A stretch of DNA of 15,718 nt from an uncultured Oscillospiraceae bacterium (GCA_934659475.1 CAKUHX010000019.1:1-15718); one strand, 5' to 3'; positions 7,229 to 14,518 are shown, counted from the first letter of the stretch. Notes: generated by a model from the letters alone, not told the origin. A program made the numbers and translations.

Positions 7229-7405
7229 TTAATACGCGCCCTTGCCGGGGGCAAAGGAACTGCACTCAGTGCCGTCGGCCTTGGTGGGGGTGCAGCCGCA
7301 GCAGCCCACCTGGATCTGGCTGAGGCAGCAGCAGTTCTCCGCCGTGTGATGGGCGCAGCTGCTCACGTCGCAGCGGATGCTGGGATTGCAGGTCTTCTTA
7401 TCCAT
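7229..7405 (-). CDS. DUF1540 cysteine-rich miniprotein
   Basis: A 58-residue protein with ten cysteines (residues 6, 12, 17, 25, 26, 27, 35, 36, 38 and 48). The pattern IRCDVSSCAHHTAENCCCLSQ, then IQVG, then a C-terminal TECSSF is the DUF1540 signature (IxCxVxxCxY...N.C.A..I.V...T.CxSF). The function of DUF1540 is not known; cysteine spacing suggests metal binding or disulfides. Typical members carry Tyr-Asn and Ala where this one has His-His and Cys, so it is richer in metal ligands than usual. The start at 7405 is fixed by AGGAGG 8 bases upstream, and stop TAA is the complement of 7229-7231. It lies 54 bases downstream of the membrane-protein gene and in front of a strong terminator; no clear promoter is visible in the gap, so it is probably the second gene of that unit. 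Confidence 0.88.
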   Translation of the reverse strand: MDKKTCNPSIRCDVSSCAHHTAENCCCLSQIQVGCCGCTPTKADGTECSSFAPGKGAY

Positions 7406-7459
7406 GACAATAGCCTCCTTCTTTCAGGATGGCATTAGTATGGGCCGGGACCGCCCCTC

Positions 7460-8290
7460 TTATTCCGCAGGATCGTCCTTTTCCTCCCGCACCTGGGGAA
7501 TGAAATTTTTGGCAAATTTCCCCTGTCCGCGGCTCTTCACATAGAAGTAGCCCACAATGGAGAACACCACCGCCCCGATGAAGTTGACGAACAGGTCCTT
7601 CATGGTGTCCAGCAGGCCGATGTCCAGATAGCCCCCCAGTCCCAGAGGGATCTCCCCGCGGTCGGTGACCAGGATCACGTCGGTGATGCCCCGGATGATC
7701 TGGGGGCTGTTGCCGCCGGTAGGGTCCAGCATGACGGTGGAGATAGTATTCACAATAGCGTCTTTCTGCATATCCAGGAAGAAGAACTGGTCCATGGTGC
7801 ACTCGAAGAACTCCCACAGCACCCCCACCGTCATGGAAAAGCAGAAGGCCACGATGGCCATATACTTGGGGGACAGGGACAGGGAGAACTTCTCGCTGCG
7901 GTCGAACAGATCCACCAGGCAGAAGCCGATGGCCGCGCAGAGGAAGCCGTTCAGGGTGTGCAGCATAGTGTCCCACCCGTGATAGGTGGTGTAGAAAGAC
8001 TGGATCTCCCCCAGGATCTCCGCCGCGTAGATAAACAGCATGATGATGATCTCAAGGGCGTTGGGCAGGTCGATCTGCAGCCGCCGCTCCATAAGGGTGG
8101 GCATCAGGAACAGCACCAGCGTCAGCACACATAGAAATACATTTTCAAAATTCCGGTTGAAGATCTGGGCGATCATCACCCCGATGACGGACAGGCGCAA
8201 AAACCAGTATACCACCGCCACCACGCGCTTTCTCTTCAGCGTCTGCCGCGCCCAGCGCACCAGGCTGCGCAAGCTCTTTTTCTCTTTCAT
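7460..8290 (-). CDS. Polytopic membrane protein, DUF2238/YjdF-like
   Basis: A 276-residue integral membrane protein with about six hydrophobic segments (roughly 23-42, 49-66, 78-97, 110-128, 143-160, 234-252), a basic N terminus (KEKK...KRKR) and a hydrophilic tail. Between the helices are W-D-xx-LH-xx-NG (106-115) and WEFFE (159-163); such a D..LH..G plus E..E pattern recalls the DUF2238/YjdF family, whose role is not known. The loop at about 187-222 (LDPTGGNSPQIIRGITD) is long and probably outside or re-entrant. The start at 8290 follows AAGGGGGG; the frame runs open to 8416 but that segment crosses the promoter. It has a good promoter (8314-8343) back to back with the HAD gene. No substrate can be named, and the family link is from memory of the motif, not from a search. 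Confidence 0.72.
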   Translation of the reverse strand: MKEKKSLRSLVRWARQTLKRKRVVAVVYWFLRLSVIGVMIAQIFNRNFENVFLCVLTLVLFLMPTLMERRLQIDLPNALEIIIMLFIYAAEILGEIQSFYTTYHGWDTMLHTLNGFLCAAIGFCLVDLFDRSEKFSLSLSPKYMAIVAFCFSMTVGVLWEFFECTMDQFFFLDMQKDAIVNTISTVMLDPTGGNSPQIIRGITDVILVTDRGEIPLGLGGYLDIGLLDTMKDLFVNFIGAVVFSIVGYFYVKSRGQGKFAKNFIPQVREEKDDPAE

Positions 8291-8313
8291 AGGCGCCCCC
8301 CTTAGTTTTTCAT

Positions 8314-8343
8314 AGTATACCGGCTTTTCAGCGGAAAAGTCAA
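8314..8343 (-). promoter_or_regulatory. Promoter of the membrane protein / DUF1540 unit
   Basis: Minus strand TTGACT (complement of 8338-8343), 18-base spacer, TATACT (complement of 8314-8319). It differs from consensus by one base in each hexamer and lies 24 bases before the ATG. Confidence 0.78.
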
Positions 8344-8374
8344 GGGCGGCGGGCGGGATACAGGGCACTTGGTA

Positions 8375-8403
8375 TTGCCTTTTCCCCGCCGGTCTGATAC
8401 AAT
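8375..8403 (+). promoter_or_regulatory. Promoter of the HAD phosphatase gene
   Basis: TTGCCT (8375-8380), 17-base spacer, TACAAT (8398-8403) with an extended -10 TG at 8395-8396. It lies 42 bases before the ATG. Its -35 is only 31 bases from that of the leftward promoter, so the two units diverge from a compact shared region. Confidence 0.72.
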
Positions 8404-8445
8404 GCTCCGCGCACACACCCTTCAGGAAAGGCAGAGAGAAAGAAC

Positions 8446-9105
8446 ATGGATATTTCCGGCGTGATCTTCGACATGGACGGCACCCTTCTCAACTCAAACT
8501 ACATCTGGCGCTCTCTGGGCGATTTGTATCTGCCCCGCTTCGGCCTGATCCCCCGGGCGGACTGCGCAGAACAGATCTGGCCCCTGACCTTTCAGCAGAC
8601 GGCGGAATACTTCCGGGCGACATACGCCCTCCCCCTGACGGCGGAGGAGATCCGCCGCCAGATCACCGAGATCATAGAGGAGCACTACTGCCGCCGGGCC
8701 ATCCCCCCTATGCCCGGGGCGCCGGAGTATGTAAAGGCCCTGCACAGCGCCGGCATCCCCGCCCTTGTGGCCACCGCCACCGACCTTCCGCTGGCCCGGG
8801 CTGCCCTGAAAAACGCCGGCCTTCTCCCCTTACTCAGCGGGGTGCTCTCCTGCAGCACCCTGGGCTTCGGCAAGGAGACCCCCAGAGTATACCACGCCGC
8901 CCGGCAGCAGCTGGGCACCGCCCTGGACACCACCTGGGTGTTCGAGGACACCGCTCTGGCCATCGCCTCGGCCAAGGCCGGGGGCTACCATGTCGTTCAG
9001 ATCCACGACCCGGTGCGGGAGGCCCAGGTGGGCCCGGTGGTCACCGCGGCGGATCTGAACATCTTCTCCTACGACCAGCTGCCCCGCCCTCAGGGGCGGC
9101 CCTGA
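8446..9105 (+). CDS. HAD-family phosphatase / beta-phosphoglucomutase-like
   Basis: A 219-residue haloacid dehalogenase superfamily hydrolase with a C1-type helical cap. Catalytic motifs: Asp9 and Asp11 in FDMDGTLLNS (motif I), the Thr110-Thr112 segment in VATATDLPL (motif II), Lys143 in FGKETP (motif III) and Glu167-Asp168 in VFEDTALAI (motif IV). The cap sits at about residues 18-88. Such enzymes dephosphorylate or isomerise small sugar phosphates or nucleotides; the substrate cannot be told from the sequence. The ATG at 8446 follows a poor ribosome site (AGAGAAAG), with a better AGGAAAGG slightly too far away, so translation may be modest. It is a single-gene unit with its own promoter and a strong terminator, convergent with the ABC operon. 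Confidence 0.9.
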   Translation: MDISGVIFDMDGTLLNSNYIWRSLGDLYLPRFGLIPRADCAEQIWPLTFQQTAEYFRATYALPLTAEEIRRQITEIIEEHYCRRAIPPMPGAPEYVKALHSAGIPALVATATDLPLARAALKNAGLLPLLSGVLSCSTLGFGKETPRVYHAARQQLGTALDTTWVFEDTALAIASAKAGGYHVVQIHDPVREAQVGPVVTAADLNIFSYDQLPRPQGRP

Positions 9106-9125
9106 CGCGCCAAGCCACATAAACG

Positions 9126-9163
9126 AACGATCCCGGGGAGAGAACTCCCCGGGATCGTTTTTG
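9126..9163. terminator. Terminator shared by the HAD gene and the ABC operon
   Basis: A perfect 15-base stem (9126-9140 with 9145-9159), loop AGAA, followed on the plus strand by TTTTTG. On the minus strand the stem is followed by a weaker T-rich stretch (CGTTTATG), so it may end both convergent transcripts, less well for the leftward one. Confidence 0.9.
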
Positions 9164-9168
9164 TCTGT

Positions 9169-9537
9169 TTACGCCGCCCGCTCGTAGGGGATGATGGTGA
9201 TCCCGCCGAACACAGGCACGCAGTTTGCCCGGCGCGTCAGCGCCAGTACGACACCGCGCACGGCACAGATCACGCAAAAGGCCATCAGGCCCATGCCCAG
9301 AAAGGGGCCCGCCCGGGGCACCATGGACACCACCACCACACCCACTGTGGACAGGATCAGCAGCAGCAGGGACTGGTTGGCGTGGTAGCGGCCAAAGCCG
9401 CAGTCCGGCTGGATGACCACCGGGATGAAAAAGAGGAGGTAGGCCAGTGCCGCACAGATCCTGCTCTGGTCGATGTCCTTGCGGCGGAAGTGGTCCGTCT
9501 TGTCCTCGGTAAAGCGCAGCCGAACTCTGGTCATCAT
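9169..9537 (-). CDS. Small three-helix membrane protein (DUF4870/Tic20-like), coupled to ABC permease
   Basis: A 122-residue protein with a charged N terminus (about 1-25), then three hydrophobic helices (about 26-41, 57-72 and 80-100) and a short polar tail. Between helices 1 and 2 it has FGRYHANQ, which resembles the R.H..Q core of DUF4870/Tic20-like small membrane proteins. The start at 9537 is preferred: ATGA at 9534-9537 overlaps the permease stop TGA, and no Shine-Dalgarno sequence precedes it, so it is expected to be made by ribosomes finishing the permease. A second Met follows directly, leaving one residue of doubt. It is the last gene of the importer operon. Its role is unknown; candidates are an accessory subunit of the transporter, or an unrelated passenger kept in the operon. 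Confidence 0.78.
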   Translation of the reverse strand: MMTRVRLRFTEDKTDHFRRKDIDQSRICAALAYLLFFIPVVIQPDCGFGRYHANQSLLLLILSTVGVVVVSMVPRAGPFLGMGLMAFCVICAVRGVVLALTRRANCVPVFGGITIIPYERAA

Positions 9538-10397
9538 TTGATACCAGAGTACACAAAGGCGGACTTGATCTGCTTATTGGCGAAGATATACGCGATCAGC
9601 ATGGGCGCCATCAACATGGTGGCACCGGCCATGGTGACCTCCCACCGGGGCAGGGCGCCATCGGTGGCGGCGTTCAGGGCCTGAATGGCGTAGGGCAGGG
9701 TGCGCACAGAGTCGTTGGTGGTCAGGGACAGGTTCCAGAAGTAGTCGTTCCAGCGGCGCAGGAAGGCCATCAGCGCCATGGTGACCACCACGGGCTTGAC
9801 CATGGGGAAGGTCACCTTGAACATCACCGTCAGCTCGCTGGCGCCGTCCAGGCGGGCGGCCTCCAGCACCTCGTTGTTCACCTGCATAAAGGAGTTGCGG
9901 ATGAAGAAGATGGTGGAGCCGGAGTAGGTGAACAGCAGGATCATCGACCCGTAGGTGTTCAGCCAGCCCAGCTTGGAGAAGATGATGAACAGGGGCAGGA
10001 ACACGCACTGCACCGGCACCATCATATCGCTGAGGATGATGGCGAACAGGGGCTTTTTGCCCTTGAACTCCATGCGGGCAAAGGCAAAGGCGCAGGGCAC
10101 GGAGCATACCAGACAGGTGACCACCACGGCGGCGGCCAGAATGATGGAGTTCAGGCCGTATTTGGTGAAGTGGGCCTCGTTCCAGGCATCAGCAAAGTTG
10201 GTCCAGATGAACTTGCTGGGCCACCACACGGGGGGATTGCTCATGGCCTCGATGGTGGACTTGAACGAGGAGATGATCATGTAGTAGAAAGGAAGCACGA
10301 ACAGCACGAACAGGAACGCCAGCAGCAGGCACTCCAGGATCCGCCCGATCATAGGGTCTTTCTTTCTCATTTTAATGGGCTGAGTTTTTCCGGACAT
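9534..10397 (-). CDS. Sugar-type ABC importer permease (MalG/UgpE family)
   Basis: A 287-residue inner-membrane permease of the MalG (CUT1) group. About six helices; the first is at 17-40, followed by the extracytoplasmic FKSTIEAMSNPP segment. The cytoplasmic EAA loop EAARLDGASELTVMFKVTFP (from 179), which docks with the ATPase, is intact, and the C-terminal tail NKQIKSAFVYSGIK is the usual end of MalG-type permeases. The ATG at 10397 follows AAAGGAG. It starts 18 bases after the other permease gene and its stop overlaps the start of the small membrane protein. It forms the channel together with the 10416-11384 product. Substrate specificity cannot be read from the permease alone. Confidence 0.94.
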   Translation of the reverse strand: MSGKTQPIKMRKKDPMIGRILECLLLAFLFVLFVLPFYYMIISSFKSTIEAMSNPPVWWPSKFIWTNFADAWNEAHFTKYGLNSIILAAAVVVTCLVCSVPCAFAFARMEFKGKKPLFAIILSDMMVPVQCVFLPLFIIFSKLGWLNTYGSMILLFTYSGSTIFFIRNSFMQVNNEVLEAARLDGASELTVMFKVTFPMVKPVVVTMALMAFLRRWNDYFWNLSLTTNDSVRTLPYAIQALNAATDGALPRWEVTMAGATMLMAPMLIAYIFANKQIKSAFVYSGIK

Positions 10398-10415
10398 GAT
10401 TCGCCGCTCCTTTCC

Positions 10416-11384
10416 TTATTGATAGTGCACCTTCTTGCCGGCCAGGGCAAAGTTGATGGCCGACAGGGTGGAGGTGATGATCAGCAGCACCACCGAGGCC
10501 GCCATGGCGCGGCCGTAATGCATAAAACGGATGCCCTGCATATACACGTAGTACGCCAGCATGTAGGTGGAGTTGCCGGGACCGCCGTTGGTCATCATCG
10601 CCACGATGTCAAAGGTGGTGAAGGCACCTACGGAGGTGGTGACCAGCAGGAAGAACATGGTGGGGCTGAGCAGGGGCAGGGTGATGTGGGTAAAGGTCTT
10701 GAGCCGGCTGGCCTTGTCCAGCCGTGCGGCCTCGTACACATGGTTGGGGATGGCCTTCAGGCCGGAGATCACGATCAGCACGCCGTAGCCCATGCTCTGC
10801 CATATGGTGATAAAGGCCAGGGACATCAGGGCCGACTTCTGCCCCATGTACCACTGGGAGGTGGGCAGGTGCAGGAAGGACAGGATCTGGTTGAACACGC
10901 CGCCGGTGGGCTGCATCATGTACTTGAAGATGGTGGCGATGGCCACGGTGGCGATGATGTACGGGGTGAACATGATGGTCTGCACCATGTTGTGGATGGG
11001 CTTATCCTTGTTCAGGAACACGCCCACCAGCACCTTCAGCACCAGGCCCACGAACACCGACACCACCATGAACACCATGGTATTGGCCAGGGCGGTCAGG
11101 AACAGCTCATCGGTGAAGATGTACTTGTAGTTGTACAGCCCCACGAACTTCTGCTCGCCGGTGATCAGATCCCACTTCATAAAGCTCATGTAGATGCAGA
11201 AGATCAGGGCCGTCACCGTGGTGCCAAGGGCGATGATCTCGGCGGGGGCGATGAGCACATAGGGGTTCTTCAGGGCGCTGTTCAGCAGCTTATAGGCCCT
11301 TCCGTGCTGCTTCAGCTCCAGCTTGCGGAAGGTCTTTACCTCAGCGTTCTCATTGATGGCGGACTTCTGCTCAGTCGTCAACAT
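10416..11384 (-). CDS. Sugar-type ABC importer permease (MalF/UgpA family)
   Basis: A 322-residue partner permease. A hydrophilic N terminus of about 40 residues, slightly long for the group, precedes PYVLIAPAEIIALGTTVTAL (helix 1, about 41-66); five more helices follow. The EAA loop EAARLDKASRLKTFTHITLP lies at about 218-237, and the protein ends NFALAGKKVHYQ, like MalF/UgpA members. Its ATG (11382-11384) lies inside the end of the ATPase gene (14-base overlap), with a GGAGAGG further upstream; translation is therefore probably coupled to the ATPase. With the 9534-10397 product it forms the heterodimeric pore fed by the binding protein. Confidence 0.94.
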   Translation of the reverse strand: MLTTEQKSAINENAEVKTFRKLELKQHGRAYKLLNSALKNPYVLIAPAEIIALGTTVTALIFCIYMSFMKWDLITGEQKFVGLYNYKYIFTDELFLTALANTMVFMVVSVFVGLVLKVLVGVFLNKDKPIHNMVQTIMFTPYIIATVAIATIFKYMMQPTGGVFNQILSFLHLPTSQWYMGQKSALMSLAFITIWQSMGYGVLIVISGLKAIPNHVYEAARLDKASRLKTFTHITLPLLSPTMFFLLVTTSVGAFTTFDIVAMMTNGGPGNSTYMLAYYVYMQGIRFMHYGRAMAASVVLLIITSTLSAINFALAGKKVHYQ

Positions 11385-12402
11385 GGAATACGCTCACCAC
11401 CTCTCCTGTCTGGGGGGTATCGGTGCGGTTCTGGTCCGCGTCGAAATAGAACAGCTCGTCCTGGGGGATGAACAGCTCCACCTGGTCGCCGGCCTCCTTT
11501 CGCTCCTTGTTGCGGATGGAGATATGGCCGCAGCCCAGGTCGATGGTCATCAGCTCGTCATAGCCCATGAACTCGCTGGTCAGCACGGTGCCGGTCAGGT
11601 TCAGACCGTTCTCCCCTTTGCCGAAGATCACGGCGCGGGGCTTAAAGCCCACAAAGCCGCCGTCGGACAGCTTCAGGGCGTTCATGCCGGGGTCGCCGAT
11701 GAACTGGGCCACAAACAGGTTGGCGGGGTCGTCATACACCTCGTGGGGGGTGCCGTGCTGCTGGATCTTGCCCTTGTAGATGATCACGATGTCGGTGCCC
11801 ATGGTCATGGCCTCGGTCTGATCGTGGGTCACGTAGATGAAGGTGCAGCCCAGACGGTTATACAGCTGGATCATCTCAGAGCGCATCTGGGTGCGCAGCT
11901 TGGCGTCCAGGTTGGACAGAGGCTCGTCCATCAGGAATGCCTTGGGGGACTTGGAGATGGCCCGGGCCAGAGCCACGCGCTGGCGCTGGCCGCCGGACAG
12001 CTGAGAGGGCTTGCGGTCGGCGTACTCCGTCAGGCCCGTCAGGCCCAGCACGTACTCTACCCGCTCGTCGATCTCCTCTTTGCTGATCTGGTAGTTTTTC
12101 AGGCCGAACTCCACATTGCCGCGCACGGTCATGTGGGGATAGATGGCGTAGTTCTGAAAGACCATGGCGATGTTGCGGTCGCCGGGGTCCACGTCAGTCA
12201 CGTCGGTCTCATCGATATAGATGCGGCCATCGGTCACCTCCTCCAGTCCCGCGATCATGCGCAGGGCCGTGGTCTTGCCGCAGCCGGAGGGGCCCAGCAG
12301 CACGGTGAAGGAGCCCTCTTCAATGGTCAGATCAAAGTGCTCCATGACCGGCTTGTGGCTTCCGGGATACTGCTTTTTGATGTCTTTCATGATAATGGCC
12401 AT
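11371..12402 (-). CDS. ABC importer ATPase (UgpC/MsmK/MalK family)
   Basis: A 343-residue cytoplasmic ATPase that drives the two permeases. Motifs: Walker A GPSGCGKTT (37-45), Q-loop Gln83 in VFQNYAIYPH, signature LSGGQRQR (135-142), Walker B FLMDE (156-160), D-loop SNLD and His193 in VTHDQ. The C-terminal part (about 240-343) is the OB-like regulatory fold of the MalK group, ending in an extra acidic tail. The FQNYAIYPHMTVRGNVEFGLK segment is typical of sugar importers. The ATG at 12402 follows GAGGTAA. In many Firmicutes a single distant MsmK serves several sugar importers; here the ATPase is encoded within the operon, suggesting a dedicated one. It lies 442 bases after the binding-protein gene. 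Confidence 0.95.
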   Translation of the reverse strand: MAIIMKDIKKQYPGSHKPVMEHFDLTIEEGSFTVLLGPSGCGKTTALRMIAGLEEVTDGRIYIDETDVTDVDPGDRNIAMVFQNYAIYPHMTVRGNVEFGLKNYQISKEEIDERVEYVLGLTGLTEYADRKPSQLSGGQRQRVALARAISKSPKAFLMDEPLSNLDAKLRTQMRSEMIQLYNRLGCTFIYVTHDQTEAMTMGTDIVIIYKGKIQQHGTPHEVYDDPANLFVAQFIGDPGMNALKLSDGGFVGFKPRAVIFGKGENGLNLTGTVLTSEFMGYDELMTIDLGCGHISIRNKERKEAGDQVELFIPQDELFYFDADQNRTDTPQTGEVVSVFHVDD

Positions 12403-12530
12403 AACCAGTTACCTCGTAACAAATAAGATTTCCTCCGGTCCCCTTTGTGTTCCCATGACAAATGGAGCCCTGCGGCCTGCGCCCGCGGCGGGAAAGGCGC
12501 GAAAAACCGGAAGATGGGTCCTGAGGTCAG

Positions 12531-12551
12531 CAGGCGGCATAACGCCGCCTG
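12531..12551. repeat. Intercistronic hairpin 3
   Basis: CAGGCGGC (12531-12538), loop ATAAC, GCCGCCTG (12544-12551): perfect 8-base stem in the spacer, nearest to the ATPase gene. Confidence 0.75.
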
Positions 12552-12567
12552 TAAAGATAAAACCGAT

Positions 12568-12586
12568 CCCGGGCGCCGCGCCCGGG
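12568..12586. repeat. Intercistronic hairpin 2
   Basis: CCCGGGCG (12568-12575), loop CCG, CGCCCGGG (12579-12586). On the leftward transcript it is followed after a few bases by GGTTTTATC, a poor U-tract, so at best a weak terminator. Confidence 0.7.
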
Positions 12587-12772
12587 CCAGTTCTGTTTTC
12601 GTTTCCGAAAGGGTCTTATCTCCGCATACAGCATTGTGTTCGCGCCAGCCCGGCGCCGGGGCCCCGCTCCGGCCCCAAAAGGGTGTGTCAGGTCGTTTGA
12701 TCCGTGCGTTGGTTGAAATCGGCTGAAAAAGCGTACTCTCCCATTTTCGCTTTCCCTTGTCTGTTCGAGATC

Positions 12773-12803
12773 GCCGTGCAGGGGATCGGCTCCCCTGCAC
12801 GGC
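12773..12803. repeat. Intercistronic hairpin 1, just after the binding-protein stop
   Basis: A perfect 13-base stem (12773-12785 with 12791-12803), loop TCGGC, 42 bases past the binding-protein stop. The leftward strand shows no U-tract after it, so it is more likely a 3' mRNA-stabilising structure than a terminator. Its position fits the usual excess of binding protein over permease. Confidence 0.8.
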
Positions 12804-12844
12804 TTTCCCGGATCAAATCATTCCAGTGTTTCTGCCGGTGTGCC

Positions 12845-14263
12845 TTAGTTGCCCTCGTCGATGATCTTCTGGCACTTCTCCACCCAGCTGTTCACCAGCG
12901 CGGTGGTCTCAGCATGAGTGGCATACTTCTCGGGGTGCTGGGACAGGTCCACCAGATCCTGGATGATCACGTTGGCGACCATATCCTGCCAGTGGGGAGT
13001 GGTGGGACGGGCGTGGGCGTCCTCCACGTAGTGGTAGATGTTCAGCAGGTTGGGATCGGCATCGGTGGTAGCCTTGAAGGAGGGATCGTTCTCCACGGAC
13101 TTGGTGAAGGCCATGTAGCCGGAGGTCTCGTTCCAGCCGGCCACGTTCTCGGGCTTGGCCAGATACTCGAAGAAGGCCGCGGCGACCTGCTTCTGGGTCT
13201 CGGTGGCCTTGTCCATGATCATCATGTTGGAGCCGCCGGTGACCACGGAGAAGCCGGCGGTGCCGGCGGGCTGCTTGGCGACCACGATGTCGAAGTCGCC
13301 CTTCTCGCCCTCGTAGTTGTCGCGGAACTTCAGGCCGGACTTATACATGGTGATGGAGCCGATGTACATGCCCAGCTTGCCCTCAGCCCAGGGCTGATAG
13401 AAGGCGTCGGAGACCTTGGTGTAATCGTAATCGTTGTAGAAGCTGCTGCTGGAGCCGTCCTTGAGCATCTCAACGGTCAGGTCCAGGATGGGGGTGCCGC
13501 TGGCCTCGTCAAAGACGATCTTGGTGCCGTCCTCATTGTCGATGCTGCCGCCGTTGGAGTACACAGCGGACTCCCAGGGCCAGGCGTCCTCGTCCCAGTA
13601 CAGGGTGTGGCCGTAGATGCCGTCGCCCAGGGCGGAGATGTCCTTGGCGATCTGGTGCATATCCTCCCAGGTCCAGTCGGTCAGCTCATCCACAGAGTGG
13701 CCGGCCTGCTCCAGCAGGGTCTTGTTCACGCAAGCCACGATGTAGGACCGGCCGGCGGGCACGGCCACCAGCTTGCCCTGCTGGGTGCAGGACACCAGCA
13801 GACCGGGCAGGTAGTCGTCGATGGTCTCCTGCTTCAGATACTTGCTCAGGTCAGCGGCCAGAGGATAGAAGCGGGCGGTGGCCTGCTCCTCGATCTGGGA
13901 GATGACGGGCAGCTCCTTGGTCACGGCGCCGCCGGCCAGCTTCTCGGTCAGCGCGGCGTAGCTACCCTGTCCGTAATACTCGAACTGGACGGAGATGCCG
14001 GTGTCCTTCTCATACTGCTCGCAGAACTCGGTGGCCTTCTGCTGCCAATACTCGGCGCGGTAGTTGTCCTGGCTCCACACGCCCCACATGTCGATGTACA
14101 CATCCTTGTCGGTGGAGCCGGAGGCGGACTTGTTGGAGCCCGCGACCACGCCCTTCTCATTGGTGGAGCCGCCGCTGGAAGCGGGGTCCTTCTTGCTGCC
14201 GCACCCGAACAGGAACGAGCAGCACATGGCGACCGCCAGAACTAACGCTAACTTCTTCTTCAT
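12845..14263 (-). CDS. ABC importer substrate-binding lipoprotein
   Basis: A 472-residue extracellular solute-binding protein (family 1). The lipoprotein signal MKKKLALVLAVAMCCSFLFGC places the lipidated Cys at residue 21, followed by a flexible Ser/Gly/Lys linker to about residue 50. The mature part begins DVYIDMWGVWSQDN and shows two-lobe hallmarks, such as LVAVPAGRSYIVACVNKTLL and the FYQPWAEGKLGMYIG hinge segment. This resembles UgpB/MalE-type proteins for sugars or glycerol-3-phosphate. Many aromatic residues (Trp, Tyr, Phe) would suit a carbohydrate ligand, but no specific sugar can be named. AGGAGG precedes the ATG at 14263. It is the first gene of the operon, driven by the consensus promoter at 14490-14518. 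Confidence 0.93.
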   Translation of the reverse strand: MKKKLALVLAVAMCCSFLFGCGSKKDPASSGGSTNEKGVVAGSNKSASGSTDKDVYIDMWGVWSQDNYRAEYWQQKATEFCEQYEKDTGISVQFEYYGQGSYAALTEKLAGGAVTKELPVISQIEEQATARFYPLAADLSKYLKQETIDDYLPGLLVSCTQQGKLVAVPAGRSYIVACVNKTLLEQAGHSVDELTDWTWEDMHQIAKDISALGDGIYGHTLYWDEDAWPWESAVYSNGGSIDNEDGTKIVFDEASGTPILDLTVEMLKDGSSSSFYNDYDYTKVSDAFYQPWAEGKLGMYIGSITMYKSGLKFRDNYEGEKGDFDIVVAKQPAGTAGFSVVTGGSNMMIMDKATETQKQVAAAFFEYLAKPENVAGWNETSGYMAFTKSVENDPSFKATTDADPNLLNIYHYVEDAHARPTTPHWQDMVANVIIQDLVDLSQHPEKYATHAETTALVNSWVEKCQKIIDEGN

Positions 14264-14483
14264 TCTAAAATCCTCCTTGTTTTTATTTCACCCTGCAACC
14301 TCTTACAGGGAAAAATGCATGTTCAAATACAGGGGGCCTTTTCCACTCGGAAGAATGATGCTTTTTCGTTTTCGCGGGAGCTTTTACTCGTTTTTTCGCC
14401 GTTTTATCTCCGTTCTTTTTGTTTTTCTCCGGTTTTCAAAAATATGTGCTTATTTGCAAATTTGTGGTCGTTTGTGGGTTTGT
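14264..14483 (-). promoter_or_regulatory. 220-base A-rich leader of the importer operon
   Basis: Between the likely start site (about 14483) and the ATG lies an untranslated leader very rich in A. It begins with three ACAAA units (TTTGT on the plus strand at 14461, 14471, 14479), contains the palindrome ATTTGCAAAT at 14452-14461, and ends in a hairpin (transcript bases from 14310 to 14291: CCCTGTAA, loop GAGG, TTGCAGGG) just before AGGAGG. A second copy of CCCTGTA lies upstream (14328-14334), so two stems could compete for TTGCAGGG. I recognise no known riboswitch. Confidence 0.55.
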
Positions 14484-14489
14484 AGGGCA

Positions 14490-14518
14490 ATTATACCGTA
14501 CCTTCGGCATTGTGTCAA
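14490..14518 (-). promoter_or_regulatory. Consensus sigma-A promoter of the importer operon
   Basis: Minus strand TTGACA (complement of 14513-14518), exactly 17 bases, TATAAT (complement of 14490-14495): a perfect consensus in both hexamers and spacing. Such a strong promoter normally needs a repressor, which fits the divergent DeoR gene. Confidence 0.92.

Larger units (their letters stand above)
12403..12844 (-). other. Structured 442-base spacer between binding protein and ATPase genes
   Basis: No credible gene is visible. In the leftward transcript it carries four strong self-pairing blocks in order: 12773-12803, a GC-rich imperfect one around 12650-12675, CCCGGGCG/CGCCCGGG at 12568-12586 and CAGGCGGC/GCCGCCTG at 12531-12551. 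None ends in a usable U-tract. I found no convincing promoter for the ATPase. It is therefore best read as an intercistronic region that may stabilise the binding-protein message or limit read-through. Confidence 0.6.

Noticed and set aside
12387..12800. 137-codon minus-strand frame in the importer spacer
   Set aside because: Arg/Pro-rich, no ribosome site, runs into the ATPase start and spans the hairpins; not a credible gene.
12773..12803. Hairpin after the binding-protein gene as a rho-independent terminator
   Set aside because: No U-tract follows on the leftward strand, and the rest of the operon has no other visible promoter.
10170..14245. Long plus-strand frames antisense to the importer genes (10170-11471, 11323-12426, 12704-14245)
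   Set aside because: They are shadows of the ABC genes, Val/His/Gly-rich with no recognisable family features.
14380..14470. CcpA (cre) site in the importer leader
   Set aside because: The closest match (TTGAAAACCGGAGAAA on the minus strand) fails at the central CG position and in the right arm.
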